In this document: in pieces, positions 58,111 through 64,000 of the stretch
Numbering within the stretch: the first letter of the stretch is position 1
How the letters are laid out: every line of letters starts with the position of its first letter
From: RI-106 sp964496875
GTDB taxonomy: Bacteria; Cyanobacteriota; Vampirovibrionia; Obscuribacterales; Obscuribacteraceae
Direction of reading: 5' to 3'
Assembly: GCA_964496875.1 (NCBI GenBank)
Contig: CAZCBH010000001.1
Coordinates: 62,001 to 126,000 of the forward strand
Length of the DNA: 64,000 nucleotides
The notes under the pieces: model-generated
Databases searched by the model: none
Told to the model about the DNA's origin: nothing
The model's input: the letters and a program-made list of their open reading frames with translations, nothing else
Program-made: the position numbers and the translations under genes

Positions 58111-58956
58111 TTGGTGGCAACAGAATCTATCTCCATAGTCGAAGCAACTGTTTTAGGAGTTGTTCAGGGTCTGACGGAGTTCCTCCCTATTTCAAGCAGT
58201 GCTCACCTCAGGGTGGTGCCTACCTTTATCGGTTGGGGCGACCCGGGCGCTGCCTACTCTGCGGTTTTGCAACTCGGCTCCGTGGCGGCATTGCTTGCCT
58301 ATTTCGCCAGGCAAATCACCAGTATATCTCTTGGTTTCGTCAATGCAATCAATGAAAAAGACTACCAGTCAAGCGACTTCAAGCTCTTTACCGGTATCAT
58401 CATCGGTACCGCTCCAATTTGCATAATCGGTCTGGCAATCAAAAGCTTACTTGAACAAAAAGACAGCCCTCTGCGAAGTCTAGAACTGATTGCCACGGTT
58501 TCGATAGTCATGGGTCTGCTTCTAGTCGTCGCCGAAGTTGTCGGTAATCAGAAGAAAAATTTGAAACAGATGGGAATCAAAGACGGCTTCATAGTGGGTC
58601 TCGGTCAGGCACTGGCTCTGATACCAGGGTGCTCCCGCAGCGGCTCTACATTGACCGTTGCGATGTTACTGGGACTGAACCGAGCCGATGCCGCCCGCTT
58701 CAGCTTCTTGCTCGGCATTCCGGCTGTGGTTCTCAGCGGCTTGCTCGAGTTGAAAGAGCTCTTTGAAATTGGAATAGCCGACATAGGCATACCCGGTTTG
58801 ATCTGTGGTCTGATCGCCTCGACAGTGGTGAGCTATCTTGCCATCGCCTGGATGATAAAGTTTCTGGAGAAGCACTCTACCTGGTGGTTCGTGGTCTATC
58901 GGGTTCTATTCGGAGCTTTTATCCTCTATGCTCTCAAGACCGGTCTCATCTCCTGA
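58111..58956 (+). CDS. uppP: Undecaprenyl-diphosphatase
   Basis: The 281-residue BacA-type membrane enzyme converts undecaprenyl diphosphate to the monophosphate carrier needed for peptidoglycan and glycan assembly. It has LGVVQGLTEFLPISSSAHL (Glu and Ser active residues), ALIPGCSRSGSTLTVAMLLG and about eight membrane helices. The start is TTG directly after the PilZ stop, or GTG one codon later. The last 51 bases overlap the convergent GT-C-like gene, which is unusual. Confidence 0.96.
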   Translation: MVATESISIVEATVLGVVQGLTEFLPISSSAHLRVVPTFIGWGDPGAAYSAVLQLGSVAALLAYFARQITSISLGFVNAINEKDYQSSDFKLFTGIIIGTAPICIIGLAIKSLLEQKDSPLRSLELIATVSIVMGLLLVVAEVVGNQKKNLKQMGIKDGFIVGLGQALALIPGCSRSGSTLTVAMLLGLNRADAARFSFLLGIPAVVLSGLLELKELFEIGIADIGIPGLICGLIASTVVSYLAIAWMIKFLEKHSTWWFVVYRVLFGAFILYALKTGLIS

Positions 58957-60696
58957 TTCTTGCTTCAGTCGATAGAGAAATAGTCCTTTCGAATCGGCCC
59001 AGGTGTTTTCGAAGGTGGCGATTTTCTCGTAATGTCCAATGAAGTAGGGATCTTTCAAAAGCTCTCTGCCAAAGGCCTCTAGGGTTATTATATATTCCGG
59101 TTTCAGCGCTTCTACAATGGCCGGATTTATCTCGAGCACCTCCCCTTTGCCTTGATGGCTATCCGGAAGTCGTCCGAAGCGTACTACTTCCGGTGAAAGC
59201 AAACCACAGAAATCGAGAATTCTTCCAGAGTGTTTGTAGCCTAGGTAGCCTATTTCGGGGGCTCCGATAGTTGCTTTGTCCCCGCCCGGATATTTTTTGA
59301 TCACTTCCAGGGCTTCTCCGAATTGTGCCAGTCGTTTAAACTCATTGTTCCAGGCGAAGGTAACGGCAGTTAGATTCGCCTCCGGCCTGGTGAACTGTTG
59401 AACTAGTTGCACCAGAAGCAATGCCGAAATCGAGAGCAGCGCCACTATGCGTTTCCATACCGACCGCTTAGAATCGGTGATGATTTCAAGGCACCAAGGA
59501 AACACCAGTGCGGCGAAGAATACCGGGATAAGAGAATACCAGCAGTGATACCATCCGAAAGGCGCCGGATTTTTTATGCCAAAAACCACCATGTATACGA
59601 TGACTGCTGCCATGTAATAGCGAAGGGCCGGTAGTTTGAAGATTTTGAACGACACTATTATGGTAAACAGACCGGTAATGGTCGCCGCCAGAAAGTAGGC
59701 TATTCCCGGCACATCCAGATAGAAGCGCGGTAGAAATATTCCTGTCCCTATCATCCAGACGGTATTGAGAAACATAAATGCCGGCGGCATCGGATAGAAC
59801 ATCTTAAACTTTCCGACCATCCCATGCGGGATCACCGTCCCGAACGCAAGGTAGAGTGCCAACAAAATGGCAAGCACGCATAGACCGGGGAAAAGATATG
59901 CACCGACTAGGTTTTTTCTGTTTTGTCTGAAGCTCCAGACAAGAGCGACCATCCACCAGATAACCGCCTCCGGACGGATGAAGGGCATTATCGAAGTAAG
60001 CCAGGCAACCGCGGTCTGTTTCTTGTGATGCATCGCCCATATTGAAAGAACCAAAAAAGTCACCAGAATATGGGTCTCTTTGCCGAATATCGTCTGTTGA
60101 ATGCCGTAAGGGTCTAGAGCATATACAAATAACGCCGCCGCCGCCGCGCTGCGTTTTGAAAACAGATCAAAAGCGAAGAAATAGATGATTACAGCGTTTA
60201 CTATCTGGAAGACTGCATTAGTCATCTGTGATACCAGGGCCACATCCGTTGCTCGAAATACCGAGCAGAGAAAATACAGCAAGATTAAGTGTATATGGGA
60301 GGTGAAGCCGATTACCTTTTCGCCCGGATTATAATCGAAGCTGATGCCATTCACCCAGTTTCGAATATAGCGAAAATCGATATAGGAGTCGTCGCCGCAG
60401 ATAGGAAACTGCAGCACTCTGGTCAATGCTATCCATGCAAGGCTGAACGATATCACTAAGGCTGTCGATGCCACCACCGAGCGGCGCTGCTCATGCAAGC
60501 CTCCATCGAAGCGGAACAGGCACAAACCTGCCACCAGCGCAAATCCCAGGGAAGCAAAATATCTTGAAAAAGCTCCATCAATATATCCGGTCAGATTAGA
60601 ACCGGATTCAGGTCCCGGTCCTATCATATGACTTGCGAGATCCGCTTGCAGACCGGATTTAATAAATCCGACTGCAGAAAAGACGGCGATTGTCAC
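58906..60696 (-). CDS. Polytopic membrane protein, GT-C glycosyltransferase-like
   Basis: The 596-residue reading has about 12 hydrophobic segments and a C-terminal soluble tail (~480-596). In the first large loop, FPICGDDSYIDFRYIRNWVN holds an acidic pair as in GT-C enzymes, which use polyprenyl-phosphate sugars. TIFGKETHILVTFLVL and GWYHCWYSLIPVFFAALVF are other conserved-looking blocks. The first recognised start is GTG 60696 without a ribosome site, but the frame stays open for 25 codons up to the kinase stop and adds residues (KNKYIATTILG) that extend the first membrane helix, so the real start is uncertain. It overlaps uppP tail-to-tail by 51 bases. Confidence 0.8.
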   Translation of the reverse strand: MTIAVFSAVGFIKSGLQADLASHMIGPGPESGSNLTGYIDGAFSRYFASLGFALVAGLCLFRFDGGLHEQRRSVVASTALVISFSLAWIALTRVLQFPICGDDSYIDFRYIRNWVNGISFDYNPGEKVIGFTSHIHLILLYFLCSVFRATDVALVSQMTNAVFQIVNAVIIYFFAFDLFSKRSAAAAALFVYALDPYGIQQTIFGKETHILVTFLVLSIWAMHHKKQTAVAWLTSIMPFIRPEAVIWWMVALVWSFRQNRKNLVGAYLFPGLCVLAILLALYLAFGTVIPHGMVGKFKMFYPMPPAFMFLNTVWMIGTGIFLPRFYLDVPGIAYFLAATITGLFTIIVSFKIFKLPALRYYMAAVIVYMVVFGIKNPAPFGWYHCWYSLIPVFFAALVFPWCLEIITDSKRSVWKRIVALLSISALLLVQLVQQFTRPEANLTAVTFAWNNEFKRLAQFGEALEVIKKYPGGDKATIGAPEIGYLGYKHSGRILDFCGLLSPEVVRFGRLPDSHQGKGEVLEINPAIVEALKPEYIITLEAFGRELLKDPYFIGHYEKIATFENTWADSKGLFLYRLKQESGDETGLESIEDKSSE

Positions 60697-60744
60697 CCCG
60701 AGAATAGTGGTGGCGATGTATTTGTTTTTTGCGGCGCTTTCGAT

Positions 60745-60769
60745 TTCCTGTTTCCTGTTCCTGTTCCTG
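60745..60769. repeat. CAGGAA hexanucleotide repeat between kinase and GT-C-like genes
   Basis: TTCCTG occurs four times (60745-60750, 60752-60757, 60758-60763, 60764-60769), one with an extra T. On the coding strand it reads CAGGAA, resembling a ribosome site, and lies in the 25-codon gap after the kinase stop. Slippage here would change spacing and frame. Confidence 0.8.
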
Positions 60770-60771
60770 TT

Positions 60772-61992
60772 TTAATTCAGCCCATCGGGATCGGTTATTG
60801 CGGCTTCATCGCTCTGTTCGTAGATGGGAAATGCCATGGAGGGCAGTTTCTTGGTTGTTGACGGAGATGGAGTCAGTTGGGGCGCTTCCTCTTTCTTTCC
60901 GCCCAGATTCAAGAAATTCGACATGAGCTCTCTTTTCTCTTTCTCGAAACGGCGCTTGTCTTCGAGAAATTTGTTCTTCTCCTCTTCCAGGTTTTTGTTC
61001 GCTTCGAGATCCCGATACTGATCGACCGGCGCCGGTTGCATCTCTGATTGGTCGTGCAGTTTTGCCGAGAGCATCAATCCACCCAGGAAGATAGCGGTGA
61101 CGAAAACGCCTGCAACTATCGCCAGGACCGGTTTCGACTGCTGTTCTCTCTTGCCCGCATTGACGTTGTAGGTAAGCAACTCCTTCATTTCGAGAGCGGA
61201 CTGGAAACGCCCCCAGACATCCTGCTGGGTACTTCTTTGAATCACTTCATCGATATGGTCGGAAATCTGCGGATTGACAGCCTTCGGCGAAGCGACATTG
61301 AGAGCGGCCGGGTCTTCTCCGGTAAGAAGGAAATACATGGTACAACCCAGGGCATAAACATCGGAGCGCGGATCAGCCGCCCCCCAGTACTGCTCTGGAG
61401 GGGAATAGCCCTGGGATACCACATGGGTATTGTCTTCCGACTCTTCGAAGGGTCTTGCGATACCAAAGTCCACCAGTTTTACATGGTCGTGTACATCGAT
61501 CATGATATTGCTTGGTTTCAGATCACGGTAGATCACCGGAGGGTCATGGGTGTGTAGATAATGAAGCACGTCGCAGATTTGCACCGCCCACTCCACCACC
61601 ATCTCCTCCGAGAATGGCTCCTGACGCTTCATCACCATCTCATGAAGATTCTGACCCTGGACATATTCCATGACCAGAAAGGACTTTCCCTCTTCCGTGA
61701 AAAAATCGAGAATGCGGACGATATTGGGATGGTTTAGGGCAGCCAGCACCTGGGCTTCCCGGAAGAAGAACTGCAACGCTTTCTCCCGGTCTTCCTCCCT
61801 GAAGAAATCATCTCGTAGCTGCTTAACAACACAGGCTCTCTTCTGATCGTTGAGATTAGGCAGATTGAGATCTCTTGCCATGAAGACGGTTCCCATCCCG
61901 CCCTGACCGAGTTTATCCACCACCTCCCAGCGTCGGTTCAATACATAGGGAAATGCACGGTCATTATCGTCGGTGATATAGCCTGTATTCAT
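60772..61992 (-). CDS. Membrane-anchored Ser/Thr protein kinase
   Basis: The 406-residue kinase has GQGGMGTVFMA, CVVKQL (Lys), FFREAQVL (Glu), VIYRDLKPSNIM (YRD for HRD), LVDFGIARP and QGYSPPEQYW. The domain covers ~18-275. One membrane segment (VLAIVAGVFVTAIFLGGLML, ~287-306) leads into a coiled-coil region (EEEKNKFLEDKRRFEKEKRE, ~330-355) and a Pro/Thr/Ser tail, so the last ~100 residues lie outside. Its TAA is followed, in the same frame, by 25 open codons and then the GT-C-like gene. The large TPR gene ends 90 bases upstream. A link to envelope sensing is plausible. Confidence 0.93.
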   Translation of the reverse strand: MNTGYITDDNDRAFPYVLNRRWEVVDKLGQGGMGTVFMARDLNLPNLNDQKRACVVKQLRDDFFREEDREKALQFFFREAQVLAALNHPNIVRILDFFTEEGKSFLVMEYVQGQNLHEMVMKRQEPFSEEMVVEWAVQICDVLHYLHTHDPPVIYRDLKPSNIMIDVHDHVKLVDFGIARPFEESEDNTHVVSQGYSPPEQYWGAADPRSDVYALGCTMYFLLTGEDPAALNVASPKAVNPQISDHIDEVIQRSTQQDVWGRFQSALEMKELLTYNVNAGKREQQSKPVLAIVAGVFVTAIFLGGLMLSAKLHDQSEMQPAPVDQYRDLEANKNLEEEKNKFLEDKRRFEKEKRELMSNFLNLGGKKEEAPQLTPSPSTTKKLPSMAFPIYEQSDEAAITDPDGLN

Positions 61993-62082
61993 TTAGCTCG
62001 TATCTATTGAAATTATCCGCCCGGGGATGCTATTGCTAATTTAATACATTCCCGGAATTTAGCAAGTCCCGGGTGCTTCCGG

Positions 62083-64000
62083 TCAATCCGGTAGATTCTT
62101 AGCCAGATTCTTTATCTGGTTCTTGAATTTATCATCGAGGTCGTTTGCGGCATTCAAGCGGGAGAGCACCGAGGCAGCTTTATCGGGATGATCAAGACGT
62201 TTCAAGACTTCAACGTAGGCAATAGTCGCCTCTTTATCGAGACTGCTTGCGGCATCGGCTTCCTGAAATGCTTCAAGAGACTCTTTATATTTTTTCTCCC
62301 GATAAAGAGCCATAGCAATTATGCCCTGGGCCCTCTTCTGGGAACCATTGCTCAATTTCAAAAGCAGCCTCGCTTCTATAAGAGCCTGTTTGTACTTCTT
62401 CTTGGCTAGCAGTGAACTCGCCAACTGATAACGAGCTTCGAAATTGCCGCCGTTTTGATCTACTACGGCGAAAAAGTGTTTAATAGCCTCTTTCGAATTG
62501 CCCCGGTCCAGATAGATCTCGCCGAGACGAAAGTGTATCTCTTCGTAAAAAGGATTCTTTTTCAACAAGCTCTGATAATAAGTAAGGGCTCGGGAAAAAT
62601 TGCCGGACTTTTCGAAGATCAGACCTTGCAAGCGGTCCCTCTCTTTCCTGGACAGGTCCTTGATCTGGTCTAGTATGGCAACTGCTTCGTCCAACTTACC
62701 CTGTCTGGCCAGACTATACATAAGAAGCTCGTCGGTGGCTCTTCTATCCGGATTGCGTTTCTTCGCTTCTCTGGCAAGGGCAACGGCTTCGTCCAGCTTG
62801 CCCAGGGATGCATAGGTTTCGGAAAGTTCTTGCAAAACAAAGACATTATCAGGATCCCTGGTCTGGGCTTCTTCGAGAATGTCTATGGCTTCCTCCCCTT
62901 TGCCTGAATTGGCCAGCACTTCCGAACGTGCCACCAGGGGGATGAAAGCCAGGGGATTATCCGGCTGCGTTTTGAGCGCGTACTCAGACTCTCGCGCCGC
63001 CTCTTCGAATTTGCCGATTCGCGCATGAACCAGGGACGATACCGCGAGCACATTCCACTCTCCCTGGTGGCTCTTCGTCAATGGAGTAATTGCCTCTTCC
63101 GCTCTTTCTGGTTTCGCGTCGGCTAAATAGATCATGGCCAGATTGAGTCTTGGATTGGCTGCCACCGGATCCAGTGATAAGGCCCGACGAAAAATATTCT
63201 CCGCCAGGGCGTCGTCACCCAATTCTCTCAGCACGTTTCCGTATTCGTTTAGCGTTCTTGTATTGCGCGGGTCCAGTCTGACAGATGTTTTCAGGGGTTC
63301 AACCGCATCCTTGAAATCGTTGGACGGTATATAACACCAGGCCAGGTTGTAGTGAGCGACAGGGTTGTCCGGGTCAATCTTTATCCAGTGTCTTACATAT
63401 GGCTCCGCATTCTGGTAGAACTCCAGACCGATGTAGATACTGGTCAACTGTTCTAGAGAAAGCAGATGGTCCGGATTCAACTCCAGCGCGTTTTGAAACT
63501 CTTCGATGGCGCGATCGAGCTCATTTCTTGCTTTGTGCAGGATCCCCAGTTGATAGTGGAGACTGGGACTGTCGGGATAATTAACCAGGGCTTTCTGGGC
63601 TTGATTGATAGCTTCTTGAACACGACCGCTGGTGGAGAGCCGGAAGACCACACCGAGATCGCTTGCTCTATCGATATCGAAATCACCAAACTGATCTACT
63701 GATGCCGCCATTCTCTCGGTGGTGGCTTTCCAGCTCCTGGCTTGCTCCAGGCGATACTTTATCTCCATCCGTCCGGGGCTGATGCTATCGGCGGTGCTAA
63801 GTTCTCTGATAGCGTCGTCCACCAGACCGAGAGACAAATAGGTAGAGCCCAGCTCGAAGTGCACATCGGCAGAATCCGGCGCCAGTTTCGTCGCTCTGGT
63901 CAATTCGGCAAGAGCTTTTTCGTTGTCGCCCTCGAGAAAGTGCAATCGACCAAGACCTAGGTATCCCGTCGGTTTATCCGGCGCCAGTTTTACCACACGA
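62083..64000 (-). CDS. Large TPR-repeat protein, cut by window end
   Basis: The visible 639 codons are almost wholly tetratricopeptide repeats, at least 15 units of the LxxxYxxxGxxxxAxxxYxxAL type, for example LGSTYLSLGLVDDAIRELS, LGILHKARNELDRAIEEFQ, LSETYASLGKLDEAVALAR and FRLGEIYLDRGNSKEAIKHF. The frame remains open to the last base, so the N-terminus (and any signal peptide) is not seen; the GTG at 63996 is not a credible start. The protein ends IKNLAKNLPD. TPR arrays of this length are typical of assembly scaffolds such as PrsT or Wzz/cellulose-export partners, but no specific assignment is made. A Ser/Thr kinase follows downstream. Confidence 0.9.
   Translation of the reverse strand, partial: RVVKLAPDKPTGYLGLGRLHFLEGDNEKALAELTRATKLAPDSADVHFELGSTYLSLGLVDDAIRELSTADSISPGRMEIKYRLEQARSWKATTERMAASVDQFGDFDIDRASDLGVVFRLSTSGRVQEAINQAQKALVNYPDSPSLHYQLGILHKARNELDRAIEEFQNALELNPDHLLSLEQLTSIYIGLEFYQNAEPYVRHWIKIDPDNPVAHYNLAWCYIPSNDFKDAVEPLKTSVRLDPRNTRTLNEYGNVLRELGDDALAENIFRRALSLDPVAANPRLNLAMIYLADAKPERAEEAITPLTKSHQGEWNVLAVSSLVHARIGKFEEAARESEYALKTQPDNPLAFIPLVARSEVLANSGKGEEAIDILEEAQTRDPDNVFVLQELSETYASLGKLDEAVALAREAKKRNPDRRATDELLMYSLARQGKLDEAVAILDQIKDLSRKERDRLQGLIFEKSGNFSRALTYYQSLLKKNPFYEEIHFRLGEIYLDRGNSKEAIKHFFAVVDQNGGNFEARYQLASSLLAKKKYKQALIEARLLLKLSNGSQKRAQGIIAMALYREKKYKESLEAFQEADAASSLDKEATIAYVEVLKRLDHPDKAASVLSRLNAANDLDDKFKNQIKNLAKNLPD

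Noticed and set aside
62033..62065. TTGCTAA/TTAGCAA inverted repeat upstream of the second kinase
   Set aside because: Only 7 bp separated by 19 bases in an AT-rich gap; not clearly better than chance.
1..64000. CRISPR arrays, prophage, rRNA genes, integrons
   Set aside because: No regularly spaced direct repeats, phage structural genes, rRNA sequence or integrase were found.

Overview
The window (about 50% G+C) reads as chromosome of a Gram-negative-type bacterium. It carries an LPS transport set (LptC, LptA, LptB and one LptF/G permease), lipoprotein and Sec signal peptides, peptidoglycan enzymes, two Ser/Thr kinases and an unusual number of secreted or membrane-anchored TPR proteins. TPR and kinase richness, a cyanobacterial-type single Lpt permease and an aerobic-type NuoN fit the non-photosynthetic relatives of Cyanobacteria (Vampirovibrionia/Melainabacteria, for example Obscuribacterales). 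This placement is inference and no database was searched.

Layout. 1-422: end of a MutS2-type gene (Smr domain). 675-13251: two adjacent giant genes (2789 and 1371 codons) for unrecognised proteins with acidic N-termini, internal repeats and a late alanine/glycine-rich hydrophobic module. 13.4-18.3 kb: possible small membrane ORF, family 2 glycosyltransferase, inositol-monophosphatase-like enzyme, and ileS behind a strong promoter and a terminator-like leader. 18.3-22.2 kb (minus): small lipoprotein, two paralogous secreted proteins, a YgfZ-TPR fusion and an IscA-type Fe-S carrier. 22.3-26.2 kb (minus): five overlapping genes (ABC ATPase, permease, thioredoxin-fold protein, Nudix hydrolase, secreted papain-like protein). 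26.3-31.2 kb (minus): TPR proteins and shikimate genes aroK and aroQ. 31.4-36.2 kb (minus): lptC-lptA-lptB-lptF behind a TPR gene. 36.3-38.2 kb (minus): HAD phosphatase and carA.

38.6-42.3 kb: a lone nuoN, tRNA-Arg(CCT), ssb and a Ser/Thr kinase, the last two diverging from a palindrome-rich promoter. 42.4-47.2 kb: D-Ala-D-Ala dipeptidase diverging from alpha/beta hydrolase, membrane-anchored MurF-like ligase and Ddl. 47.2-51.2 kb (minus): zinc-ribbon/DprA-like winged-helix protein, murB, murC, rpsT. 51.5-56.0 kb (minus): a hydrophilic protein, a degenerate caspase-fold protein with a TonB-like C-terminus, and a solitary Eco57I-like DNA methyltransferase. 56.3-64 kb: rsmI, PilZ protein and uppP on plus, then a GT-C-like membrane protein, a second Ser/Thr kinase and a large TPR protein cut by the window end on minus.

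The common theme is envelope building: undecaprenyl phosphate recycling (UppP), peptidoglycan precursors (MurB, MurC, MurF-like, Ddl, dipeptidase), LPS export (Lpt), and many extracytoplasmic TPR scaffolds with kinases. The best candidates for undescribed biology are the giant gene pair, the caspase-fold/TonB protein, the YgfZ-TPR/IscA pair, the zinc-ribbon/DprA-WH protein, the triple-domain LptA, the five-gene ABC cluster, and the kinase/GT-C pair separated in frame by one stop codon.
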